In this document: piece after piece, positions 1 through 10,540 of the stretch
How the letters are laid out: each line of letters starts with the position of its first letter
How positions within the stretch are numbered: the first letter of the stretch is position 1
Assembly: GCA_012295275.1 (NCBI GenBank)
Contig: CM022677.1
Coordinates: 6,371,280-6,435,279, forward strand
Length of the DNA: 64,000 bases
Source of the DNA: Chrysomallon squamiferum
Taxonomy: Eukaryota; Mollusca; Gastropoda; Neomphalida; Peltospiridae
Direction: 5' to 3'
Made by a program: the position numbers and the translations under genes
The notes under the pieces: generated by a model
The model's database searches: none
What the model was told of the DNA's origin: nothing
The model's input: only the letters and a program-made list of their open reading frames with translations

Positions 1-1508
1 TTACTATGGAGAAACAACAGCAACGATTCTAACAACAACTACAACATAAACTAGTTCTGGATAAATCGCTAGATCTAATTTCACAAATAAAATATTTAAA
101 ACGGAGGACAAACGAAGAAACAAAGGCATATAAATATTAATTAATATTTTTTAGATACTTCAGTGCCTGTTTGACCATCTGCTTCAAAGCATGCACGCAC
201 AAAAACACGCGCGCTCACAGACACACAGACACACACACACGCACACACACAGAAATATGTATGCACCAGAGCTGTAACGATTACCACGATACAGAATCGT
301 ATTGTGATACAAAGGCCCCGATACGATAAATCGATTCGGGAAGGATGTTTCCCGATACAATATGACATTTTAATAATTTTTGGTATGAAGTTGATGAAGA
401 TATTTACATACAATGAAAACGTAACATCCACGTTTCGCCGCTGTAATTCCCGAACATTCAGGTTACTATTAACAGTCCTCGAGGTTGCTGTCGTCACGTA
501 ACCTGAACACATCATCACATGACATGGAGGACAAGAGCACATTTATTTATTTTTTAAATATTTTTCATGAAATTTACTTTTCAGAAAGATTAATATGTTC
601 CATTATACACGAAATCGGTTGATTTATTATCTCAGAATAACCTAATATATATTTTATAACAGTCCCGTAGGACTCTTTTTTATTTCTACAGTTTAAAATG
701 CGGCGGCTCTCTCAGTTTTGCCTTCAGTGAATTAAATATTTATTTATTTATTTATTTATTTATGATTAATTGTTGTTGCTGTTGTTGTTGTTGTTATTAT
801 TACTATTATTATTTTATTTTATTTATTTATTTTTCTTTCTATATTTATTTTTCTTTATTTTATTATTCTTTTTTCTTTTTTGTACATTTTATTTAACATA
901 TGTTACGTTTGAACGTTAGATGCATTTTTAAAAGTTATTACAGTAGTATTACTGAATTTTAACGTGGATAAAACGTCATAGGCTGCCACTTTTAAAAAAG
1001 AAAAGAAAAAACTGAGATGTGCCTAACAAGTCTCAATAGCAAAGCATAACTTTCTTCACACATGTATCTTGTTTTTTCAGTGTAAAGTATTTTAAATATT
1101 TAGTGGTAAAACGTTAAAAAGATGTTTAATCTGAAACTATATATGTATACAAATATGTGTGTATGTATGTATGTATGTATGTACGTATGTATGTATGTAT
1201 GTATTATGTATGTATATATGCATATGTGTGTATGTGTGTATGTGTATGTTTGTTAATTGAAAGAAGTACAAGATCTTGTAACAGAAACAAATCAGACGTC
1301 ATATTGGATGTTAATGATTCGCTGTGTTTGATTGTACCGAGCATTCAGTTATGTGTGTTCTATTTTTATTTATTTACTTATTTGTGTGTGTGTGTGCGCG
1401 CGCCCATGTATTTGCATATTGCTTCGTTTAGTTTTCATTTTACGTTTAAAATTAAAATAATTTAACAATATAAAAAAAACACGGGTATTTTGTTTTTATT
1501 CTACTTTA

Positions 1509-1546
<38 letters not shown>

Positions 1547-2629
1547 CTTATTTTTCTTAGTAGTATTTTAAGTACAAAATAAGAACGTTTAAGGGGTTTT
1601 AAAAAATATTCGGTGCGTGTTTTCTCTCCTTAACTTTCAAATCTGGCTACGCCTCTGATGGGTGCTGAGGATATAAAATAGACTTAATTTTACAATCTTC
1701 ATGTTCATAACTTGACAAACCGTATATACGTTTTACTAAGGCAAATACTGATTACACTATTTCTAAGATACATAATTATATGCCAGTCCTGAAATAGAAT
1801 TAGTTCGTGAAAACAACGAATGATGCTGCCCTATTGAAATAAAAATGCAAGAACAAATTCACGTAATTTTTATTATTATTATTATTTTTTTATACGCCTT
1901 TACTGAACATTAACTTAAACAAATACAATGAAACAAATAAAAGACCGGAAGCACACTTTCAATCGTTTGGGTTGTCAGATATTGTGCAAAATAAACTGAC
2001 GTCGAAATATTAAAATTCTCTGGTTGTCGTTCCTGACTAATAACAAGATAAGAAGATGTCTGAACAAGTTTGTAACATGAAAAATAATAAGAGAAACCAA
2101 AAATAATTGTCTTTGGAAAGTGAAATGTAGACGCCAACTTGAGCATGGTATAATATCTAAGTTTATATATTTTATCCACGTTAACTGAATTCTTAGCAGA
2201 GATATTGGACATTACCGATATCGAAACAATTTATTATGTCTAGTATAAATATAAAGATTTAAACTCAGTAAAAACTTAGATTGTTTACAATATTATCATA
2301 TATGGATATAGAAAATAATATAACATATCGATTCGGTCTATGTTATGAAAGGTGGTAATAAATTTATTTGGAAGAAAAATAAAATATATAAATTCAACAA
2401 CTTATGTTTAATATTACAATTATTTTATATTTGACTATTGACCCTCAAAAGTGTTTACACTGTTGTTGTTTCTTCAATTGACTGTCATTAGCCGTTTAAT
2501 ATAGTTGTTGTTGTTGTTGTTGTGGTTGTTGTCAAACATAAAGAAGAACGCAGATTACCTTATCTATATTTCAGTAACAGTTTTTAAAATAATTTTTAAT
2601 TATTATTATTATAATTCATTCATTGTCAG

Positions 2630-2663
<34 letters not shown>

Positions 2664-2900
2664 TAAATTTGGTATATTGATAATAATAATAATAATAATC
2701 AAAATCATCATCATTTAATTTTTGATTTTAAATTTTTTTCATTTGGTTTCTATAATTTGTCTTATTTCTTCATTTTGTTGCTATTTCAGTAATATTTTAT
2801 TTTATGACATTTTATTATTTTTCTTTTTTCTATAACTTATTCATTTAATTTATTTGCATTATGTATTTTAAATACATATATATATATACCTGAGTGTGTG
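1..2900. other. AT-rich intergenic DNA, no gene seen
   Basis: No ORF here has coding character; the reading frames present come from simple repeats. It holds a (CA)-rich tract at 195-255, a (TATG)n tract at about 1,156-1,250, a (TG)n tract near 1,385, a poly-T run at about 1,509-1,546, (GTT)n near 2,500 and (TTA)n near 2,635. Two short segments resembling transposon ends are listed separately. Confidence 0.7.
267..365 (+). mobile_element. Possible end of a hAT-like or MITE DNA transposon
   Basis: The stretch starts CAGAGCTGTAACGATTACCA and continues with several imperfect repeats of the ACGATACGATA type. A CAGNGNTGTAACGATT start followed by cycling CGATAC words is what I associate with the ends of some hAT-like non-autonomous elements. 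I did not find the matching opposite end or a target-site duplication, so the assignment is tentative. Confidence 0.25.
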
Positions 2901-2944
2901 TATGTATGTATGTGTGTGTATGTATGTGTGGATATATACATATA

Positions 2945-3210
2945 CTATCTTAATTCTTCAGAGCGAGCTGTTGTGAAGCACGTCTATGATGGGCACGCTT
3001 TCTGAGAAGTCAGTGGGTGTGTCTGTCACACAAAAGAGTTTTGGGTAAGGAAAGAGAGTGGGTTCTCGTTACGATTGCAGGACACAAGAGAGTGTCCAGC
3101 ATATCGGATCGTAACGAGTCGGTTCCGATGTTTCGTAGACGTTATCTGCTCCTTGTTGTTTCCGCCACTTGTCTGGCTTGTTGAAGGTCTCCTATTCATC
3201 ATAGGGTCCG
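2945..3210 (+). repeat. Inverted-repeat copy A (partner at about 51,950-52,160)
   Basis: This segment, including the shared word AAAAGAGTTTTGGGTAAGGA, recurs as a reverse complement at about 51,950-52,160. By eye the match covers about 200 bp at high identity. It contains the inverted words CTCGTTACGAT and ATCGTAACGAG about 30 bp apart, so it can fold. It overlaps the minus-strand ORF listed next. Confidence 0.75.
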
Positions 3211-3364
3211 TGTTGGTTGCGTCCTGTTTGTTTGTTCTCTTCTCGGCTGCTGTTGATGTTTCCTTGTTCTTTTTGACTGCTTCCCTCTGGTCCAACAATT
3301 CCAAACTTATTATTTTTTGTTTTGCTAATGATATTTTTATTGATTTAAAAGATGCTGTAAACAC
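3026..3364 (-). CDS. Unrecognised ORF, part of a dispersed repeat
   Basis: A 112-codon open frame with ordinary, non-repetitive amino-acid composition: Lys/Asn/Thr-rich in the middle, then a segment containing NNKEQITSTKHRNRL and NENPLSFLTQNSFV. The partner copy at 51.95-52.16 kb encodes recognisably the same C-terminal segment on the opposite strand, but with in-frame stops. This suggests the ORF was once part of a coding mobile element or duplicated gene. No domain recognised. It also overlaps a plus-strand ORF of similar length, so coding status is uncertain. Confidence 0.3.
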   Translation of the reverse strand: MFTASFKSIKISLAKQKIISLELLDQREAVKKNKETSTAAEKRTNKQDATNTDPMMNRRPSTSQTSGGNNKEQITSTKHRNRLVTIRYAGHSLVSCNRNENPLSFLTQNSFV

Positions 3365-3600
3365 CTGTAACTAAAAAGAATAAGAACATGAATGTAGTTA
3401 ACTTATTTACATTTTATTTTATTTATTGATTTTTTTTTTATTGTAATTTAAAAGATGTTATAAATGGTGTATATGTATAATTATGATACCCAGATTAAAC
3501 AAATTAGTTGGGTTTTGCCTTGATGCTCATGGAAAGGCTCACATATAACAAGAAAAACAACAAACTTAATGATAACTATTGAAAACAAAAAAAATTCATA

Positions 3601-3637
3601 TATAAGAAAATGATATATATGGTATCATTTTCTTATA
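3601..3637. repeat. Perfect 15-bp-arm hairpin
   Basis: TATAAGAAAATGATA at 3,601-3,615 is followed by a 7-nt loop and then its exact reverse complement at 3,623-3,637. The arms are AT-rich. It could be a MITE-like fragment or a replication-slippage palindrome. Confidence 0.8.
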
Positions 3638-5195
3638 AAAATTATGTCAATTCTTTATGTGCCTGCATTTATGTGCCTGCACATATATATATATATATAT
3701 ATCAATATCAACAATATATATATATATATCAACAAAATAGAAAATAAACTCAGCAAATAAAGCATAAAATCAATTTATTTAGCAGACTTTAAAAAAACAA
3801 ACCAAAACAGGTGTCTAGATTAATTTTTAATACCAGCTCCTGTTAAATAATGTAATTAATTATCCAATGTAATAATTTAAAACAGGTGAAAAAATAAGTA
3901 AACAAGTAACAGCTTTTTACAATATTTTGTTACTTGTTTATTATGCACATGTAATTTGACCTTATCAGTATTATGTTTTTTATAGGCATTTTTAATTAAT
4001 TAATTTTTATATTTGCTACAATTTTGCTGTTGAATTTGGCTTTTTTACTTCATTGTTACTGATTCTTGGTAAAAATAAAAAAGATATCAAATTGTTTTCA
4101 GGGTGTTTTTATTTTAAATTGTATTTGCTTTCTTTCTTTATTTCATGTTTTAACACTATAAACAGTCTTATCAAAAGAGAGTTATTTCCCTTATGTTATG
4201 AAAATTATTATCCATGGTCAGTTGCTCATAATATCATAATAATAATAATAATAAAAATAAATAAATAAATAAAATAAATAAATAAACCAGTGATAACAAT
4301 AACCAAACTAATAATAATTAAAATAATAATAATAAAAATATTACTGGTAACTAAAACTAAGACAAATGAAAAATAAATAATGTTAATTGTTAATACTAAA
4401 ACAGGTTTATTTCTGATTCAAATAAACGTAATTTTATTTTATTTTATTTTATTTTTTATTTTTATTTTTTATCTACATGTTGGGGTTTTGATTAAAACAA
4501 AAAAGGACAAATTACAAAATAAAACTGGAAGTAAACTTCGTGAAGCTATTAAATGTACAAATTTGGTTCCAAGAATTTATTAAATTGTAATTCAATTCTC
4601 AATATATAAATAATATTTACTGGAAAAGTAAAATGTATTCTTAAATATTAATCAAAAGGAAACATAGAACTATATATATATAGAAGCAAATACAAATTTC
4701 CAGTCACCGAAATGTTAAGGATTATCAGTGAATGAAAGCTATTACATTTTACTAGTTAAAATACATTTTAAATGGAATAACAAGTGTTGCTATCAAATGT
4801 TTATTTCATGGAAGACTCAAAAATGATAACTATTGTGCATGTACATACATGTGTGCATTTGTATATATGTGTGTGTGAGTTGTGTTTGTGAATAAACAAG
4901 CACTCATTGACACACAAATATACAGACACATACAAAGAAAAACATTTATATAAATTTCTTTATTAGTATAAATATACTGTGTTGTAATATCAGTTATACA
5001 GAAAATTATATTAAACTGTATTACTAATTTAATCTCATGCAAATCAAGCAATATTAATTTAAATTCAAAAGTAATAACATCAAATAAATAATATTAAAAT
5101 GATAAACTACAATAATGACAATAATAAATTAATAATAAATTAATAAATCAAGCAGTTTTATTAAAGATGCTATTAATATTACTGGAACTAAACTA

Positions 5196-5202
5196 AGACC
5201 TG

Positions 5203-5236
<34 letters not shown>
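5196..5236. repeat. (TA)n microsatellite
   Basis: About 20 uninterrupted TA dinucleotides. A (TTA)n run follows at about 5,895-5,945, inside otherwise featureless AT-rich DNA. Confidence 0.9.
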
Positions 5237-5239
<3 letters not shown>

Positions 5240-5918
5240 ACAATTATTACAAAAAATACTTTTTAAAAGTCACCTAAATGATAATAAAATATTGTGAGAC
5301 AATTTAAATTCGTTTTTATTTTATTTATTCTTCATTAAGTGATGCTGAAGATGCATAAAACATAAGAAATTTGGAAATGGAGGACGTACCAGTTTCAATG
5401 TTATATCATATTTCTGAACTAGAACTAACTCGCAATAGCTCAATGGAAATCTTTTTTTAAAACATTTTAATAAATTTATAAATTTCACACTAGTATACAC
5501 GTGCAAAACATACTTACTGTTACAAAGCGAGTTTTCAGATTGATAAAGAAATCATCGAATATGAAAACATTCAGCATGATAATTATAGCTTCACCCGTCT
5601 TCTCGGTTTCGGTCTATCAAACATTAGTTCTATTTCTGTCGCTGGAGAGCAGCGTCTTCGTAGCTTTAGGAAATGGTGAGGTTAATATGCTATTATCTGT
5701 CTAATTATACTGATAATTAATCCTCTCATTATTAATATATTCTGCTGTATAGCAAATAATTATATTGTCAATATCTCACTAATTAAAACTGCATAACCCC
5801 GTTCAAATAAAGTAAATAAAGAAAACAGTCTCATTATCATTCGTATAAACTTTACCACGTATTATAAAAAATATAATATAATAATGATAATACCTTATTA
5901 TTATTATTATTATTATTG

Positions 5919-5949
<31 letters not shown>

Positions 5950-6354
5950 CGCCGTCATTACCATAGGTGTACTTCTTATTTGTTTGCTTTTTATTAACTA
6001 TTATTCGTACTTTTTTAGTGTTCAGAGGCATTATTACAATTTCTATTAATATCACCATCATAACGGCTTTGTTCCTAGCTTTTTTTGGAGTAATTATAAT
6101 TTTTCTTTAGCGCTTTTTATTAATTATTCCTCATACTTTCTGAGTCGGCGCATCACCTATTAAAATATATTATTGTAAGTTCTATTGATGTCGCCGTCGT
6201 TGACGTCGTAACGGCTTGTTACTAACGTTATTACAGAACTCCTCATTATTCCTTTTCTTTTTTTATTCACTGTCATTCTATATGAAAAAATATATTATTA
6301 TTGTTTATTAATGTCGTCGTCACTACCGTCGTAACAGTAACGTTTGCTTAAGAA

Positions 6355-7118
6355 TTAAGGTTGCGGAATTGGGCAGGATTAGGTTCAGAAGTTGGGCTAG
6401 GGTTCGGGTTTGGGTTGTTTAAAGTTTATTACGATTATTATAATAGAGTTAGTACTAGTGTTCCCTTTAGAATTAAGTTTAACGACTTCGTTAGGGTTAT
6501 ATTTAGATCCCGGAAGCACGGGCTGTCAGACAGCTTGTGAAGGTACCAGAACCAAGTTAAAACGTTTAGAGAAAGCACTATGGTGGATGGACGTAGGGCT
6601 AGAAGTTGGGCTAGGATTAGGGTTAGGGCTAGGGTTAGAGTTATGGTTAGTGTTAGGGTGAGGATTATTTAAAGTATATTATGTGTCTTATGATAATCTG
6701 CAAACTGTTTTATGATCAGCGTTAGTACTAGTGTTAGAATTAGAATTAAGTTTAACGAGTTCGTTAGGTCTAGGTTTAGAGTTAGCGCTAGAGTCTTAGG
6801 TAGGGTTAGGGTTATGGTTAATATTAGTTTTAGGATTAGGATGAGGCTTAGAGATGGTGTTAGCATCAGAATTAAGTTCAGCCCCTTTGTTTGCGTTACG
6901 TTTAGGATTAGTGTTAGGGTTAGGGCTTAGGGTTAGGGTTTGAGTTAGGGGTTGGGTTAGGGGTAGGGTTAGGGTCAGGAATATTTAACTTTTGTTATCA
7001 GTGATACGATAATGTGCAAAATAATTATAGAGTCACCATTAGGAGGAGCGTTAACGTACGAATCCAACTTGGGAAGGATTAGGTTTAGAAGTTGTGCTAG
7101 GGTTAGGCTTAGGGGTAG
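6355..7118 (+). repeat. Degenerate telomere-like (TTAGGG-family) interstitial array
   Basis: Many TTAGGG, TTAGGA, TTAGAG, TTAGCG and GTTAGG words on the plus strand, for example GGGTTAGGGTTAGGGCTTAG-like text around 6,915-6,975. They are mixed with non-repeat spacers such as TTTAAAGT(T/A)TATTA near 6,418 and 6,668, which itself recurs. The mixture of variants shows long decay or variant-repeat turnover rather than a live telomere. The array stops at about 7,118, where the broken retroelement begins. A much shorter relative lies at 44,281-44,340. Confidence 0.8.
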
Positions 7119-8348
7119 GGTTACGCTTGATGACCAGCTTCATCGTGTAATCGATTTTTCACGTAATGCCTGAGGCAAAATTAATTGGTATAGCGTATTG
7201 CGCTCGTGTTGGATGACACGATACCAAATGTTACACAATTGGTTTATTTTCTCCCATTGCCTCATCAAGAGATCAAGTTTGAGCTTCGACTGTCAAAAGA
7301 AATAACCACTACTCGACCATCTTGCTCTTGAGATAGAACAGCTCCCAAACTCTGAAAACCTGCATCAGTCTCATCAATGAAAGGTTTCTGGAAGTCAGAG
7401 TAGCCTAAGCTTGGAATTGTAGTCAGCTAAACTGTTGATGCATTGAAAGCATCGTCACAAGACTGATCCCAGCATTCCTGAAAAGCTTTTCGAGTTTCAG
7501 GAACCTTTCTGACAAGTTTTCCTTTCTTTTTCTTGCCACCACCTATCAGTGAATGCAGGGGGTGCAGCTATGTTGGTAAAACTCTTTTGAACCTTCGATA
7601 GTAGCTGGTAAATCCAAGAAATGACCTCAGTTGTCTTGTTGGTATTTTCCACTGTTTGACACCTGAAACCTTATCAGAAATACCCGTCTCTGAAACAACA
7701 TGACCAAGATACCTAACCTCCTTTTTAAGCAAATGACACGTGTAGCCTACCAAATACCATTTCTAGCCTTTGGTCCATTTCGTCGAAGGTGCGTCCAGAC
7801 ACAAGAATGACTTCTAGGTATACTATCAGAGACTGAAGACTGTCTTCTCCCAGGCAAACCTGCATTAGCCATTAGACTACTCTGATTAAATAAACCCATG
7901 GATATCCTGGTATATTTAAAAAAAAGAAAAAAAGACGAACCAGCGCGAAATGCAGTCTTGGGAATGTCTTCCTCTTCCTCTTCACTGAAGAAATCCATGT
8001 GCTAGATCGATGGAAGAGAAATACTTGGCGCCTTTCAATGTCTCAAGTGCTTCATCTCACGCTGATCTTTGATATCGCGAATCCAGTCCTCCACGTTAAA
8101 GTCCGATCCCGGCTTATCTTGAAACTGCCCGATATGGCGCTCGCTCCTGTGTCACCAAACATTATTTGTGGCAGAATATGAGCAGAGGATTAAAGTTATA
8201 ATCTTTTAGACTCGTTATGTCTCGTACTTCTAATCGAATCTGAACGAATCTGATTCTCTTTGGCCTACTCCCTAAACTGGGAATCGGGGTTTTGAAAATC
8301 TCGTCTAAGCTGTTCATAGCTGTCTAATCCTTCTTCCGTTTGCGACAT
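7119..8348 (-). mobile_element. Internally deleted, frameshifted Ty3/Gypsy-type LTR retrotransposon remnant
   Basis: Read on the minus strand from 8,348 the order is as follows. A gag-like start (MSQTEEGLDSYEQL...) comes first. Next is a short gag-like stretch (KPGSDFNVEDWI). Then comes an abrupt change to reverse transcriptase at the FSSIDLAHGF motif near 8,030-8,000. After that are the EEDIPKTAFRAG region, a palm region in a shifted frame, the CHLLKKEVRYLGHV and LRSFLGFTSYYRRF thumb/connection motifs (7,568-7,753), and an RNase H start (ETDAGFQSLGAVLSQEQDG, about 7,345-7,310). It ends with a tether-like segment near 7,150. Protease, most of gag, the start of RT and integrase are absent. The palm position that should carry the catalytic acid pair reads YLEV. 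Several frameshifts and stops are present, so the copy is dead. Confidence 0.85.
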
Positions 8349-9338
8349 CTTCCTTTGAAAACCATCTCAAAACTACAGCAACACTTTACTTAAAAATCGA
8401 CTTAAAGATTTATGAAAAGCGTAAAATTTGATCTTACTAGACTTCAGTGACTATAAAAGAGAAGATAATTTGACATATCGTTTAACTGTCTGATGTGAAC
8501 ATGCTTTTAGTTATTTATTTCTCCAAAAGCTCCATATTAACTTATAAACTATTATTCACTGGAATATAAAATAATATTTTACACAATCCCAACTACAGGT
8601 AGACTGAAGAAATTTTTACTAATGGTTATAACATACATATACTGAACTTTACTGAATACTGAAAATAAATGTAAATGTTCTTGGATCAATTTGGATCAAT
8701 TTAGTAACCCTCTTCAGTTGGGAATCTCGTGTCGTCAACCATGTAGTCTCGCATAATCGTCAACATCAAATTTTGTCTATGCCTGGTCACGTGAGCCCAT
8801 TGGCCGTCTTTCACTTAATTTCTAAATGTCCGGGTTCAGTCCTAATTGCCTTAAAATCCCACTTCTGACGCGAGAGTGTAACTGGGCGGTGAGGGGAAGC
8901 AAACGGATCTCTTAGCTAGCTGTACGTATAATATATATTCGTAATATATATGACTGTCTAAACAAAGGGCTTTAATATTAGGTAATTTCTGCTACAGCAG
9001 TGTTAACATTTACAATATGGTAACTGTGGCATCTCCAAGGAGGAGAAACAGATTCATAAAACAAATCATAATAAAAATTCTAGAGTTGGAGAACAAAAAA
9101 CATGAAGCCAGTACGAAAAAAACAAAAAGAACAGAAAACAAACAACACCAGTGTCGCCACCTTCTCTAGCAAGTGTTTCAGGTCCTGCAATGTCCAAGAC
9201 CTAAGTGCAGTCTTTGCCTTAAATTCCAGGCTGCAATTGCCATATGTGGTAATGTCACATGACCGACCATACAGTTGCCACTGCTAACGAAAGCTCCCAA
9301 TAGGAGGCAGTCATCTTAATCTATCTTGTAGCACTTAC
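8349..9338. other. Non-coding leader or flank of the Gypsy remnant
   Basis: No ORF with coding character. This stretch lies between the gag-like start and the candidate LTR/PBS. It may be the element's leader plus unrelated insertions. Slightly higher GC than surroundings is seen near 8,760-8,890. Confidence 0.4.
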
Positions 9339-9480
9339 TTTAAACCGATGAAGTTGTCCTCAAGTATTAATAATACAGAGTTATGGTCATCAGCTTCTGA
9401 TAGTGCTTCAAAAGCTGCCGCCTTTTCATGCACTGGAACGAATGCAATTCCAGCTGACGGATCAGTAAAGCAAAATCTTC
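9339..9480 (-). CDS. Possible orphan exon, unassigned
   Basis: A minus-strand open frame of about 45 codons includes AAAFEALSEADDHNSVLLIL and ends at a strong donor (TTTAAA|GTAAGTGC). A TGA lies just upstream in the frame, next to a weak acceptor-like AAG. It is too short to assign, and it sits just downstream of the candidate LTR, so it may be retroelement leader read by chance. The phrase superficially resembles caspase p20, but the characteristic SHG motif is missing. Confidence 0.25.
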
Positions 9481-9510
9481 ATCAGTATTGTAACGAACTG
9501 CTAGACTAAT

Positions 9511-9734
9511 GAGTTGAACTTGGCGCCAGATGAAAGAAGAATCCAGACACAGTTCAGTTCAGCTTTACAAGCGTGTTGTCTTCTTCCTTCACACTCGTAA
9601 GAAGTCACTGCACCACTGAGTTCCTTCTGTCGGACATACACATAGTTTTCGAACGCAAGTTTTGGATGACCATACTCTGACGCTATGACCTTATATACTG
9701 TCTCATTCGTCTTAATTATTGATCAGTTGCCACA
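9511..9734 (-). mobile_element. Candidate LTR with TATA box and primer-binding site
   Basis: On the minus strand a block begins TGTGGCAACTGATC (9,734), contains TATATAAGG (near 9,690) and ends TTCTTCTTTCA (9,531). Two nucleotides later comes TGGCGCCAAGTTCAACTC (9,528-9,511), which has the TGGCGCC start typical of tRNA primer-binding sites. The 5'-TG...CA-3' boundaries would give an LTR of about 204 bp, within the known range for small Gypsy LTRs. The gag-like start lies downstream in the same orientation. No second LTR was found, so the boundaries are inferred. Confidence 0.45.
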
Positions 9735-10540
9735 TCAAAGGAATCTTTAGCATTTAATTAACCTGAATTAGTAATTAGCTGACTGTCGTTAGCTTTGGTG
9801 TTAGATAATTTTTGATAATATGTTTCACCAGACGTTTTAGCAGATCAAAGTAATCCAAATGCCTCTGATCAAGTTCAATTAGTAATTAGCTGACTCTAGG
9901 TAGCTTTGACGAATTTATTGCAATTTTGCTTAAAAATAACTTTGAAAGGTATATTTGAAGAAAAATGGGGGCAATTGTGCTTAGGGGCAGTGTCCAGGGG
10001 GCAATTGACCTGATACCATAAAAAAAGCTGTTCATGAATGTAAATGAACTTGCTTTAGCAATTCTGATAATGATCAATGACTTGACTATGGTAATTAGTG
10101 TTATTAAACAGTTTTATAAACACAAGAATCTTTGTTTTGGGGAAACATTCAAATTTTAATAATTGTTTTCATTTGTTTAGATATTCTGAATGCATATCCC
10201 AAAACATCCATGTTTGAAGCTTGTTGCCAATGGTGAACAAATCATGAATGTGCTAGGAGACTTGTTACCATTGAGAAAGTAAAACATTACTCAGTAAGGA
10301 AACATTATTATTATCATTTCTATTTTTTTGTTACGTTCACTTTAGCTGATGCCAAACGCAATCTCTTTTTTCTAAAATCTTATATCTAGTACAAATTAAT
10401 GCCAAATGTAAGCTTAATCTAAGAAAGCTGAATGCAAAAATAAACTTGTTTTATTTCAGAATAGAAATTGTTTCACACATAAGATTGTGAACTGGAAATC
10501 TGAAACTTAATATAATTATAAACATAAGCGCTAACAGGTT
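9735..10540. other. Intergenic AT-rich DNA
   Basis: No supported gene. A short direct repeat (CAATTAGTAATTAGCTGACT-like) occurs near 9,765 and 9,878. The minus-strand gene ends at 10,541. The plus-strand word TTTATT near 10,450, read as AATAAA on the minus strand, is a possible poly(A) signal for it. Confidence 0.5.

Larger units (their letters stand above)
3480..5475 (+). repeat. Old inverted duplication, arm 1 (partner 40,160-42,430)
   Basis: Several blocks recur as reverse complements in the second arm in mirrored order. The block near 3,520 (TTGATGCTCATGG) matches near 42,410. The block at 3,808-3,890 (CAGGTGTCTAGATTAATTTT and onward) matches near 40,860-40,955. The block at 5,325-5,400 (ending in the TGATGCTGAAGATGCATAAA region) matches 40,265-40,325. 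The mirrored order indicates one inverted duplication rather than scattered repeats. No gene is visible in this arm. Confidence 0.7.

Noticed and set aside
6410-6930. ORFs on both strands rich in Leu/Gly/Val or Thr/Leu
   Set aside because: They are readings of the telomere-like repeat.
6355-7118. A true chromosome end
   Set aside because: The repeats are degenerate and unique sequence continues on both sides.
9339-9480. Caspase p20 fragment
   Set aside because: FEALSEADDHNSV resembles the family superficially, but the SHG catalytic motif is absent where expected.
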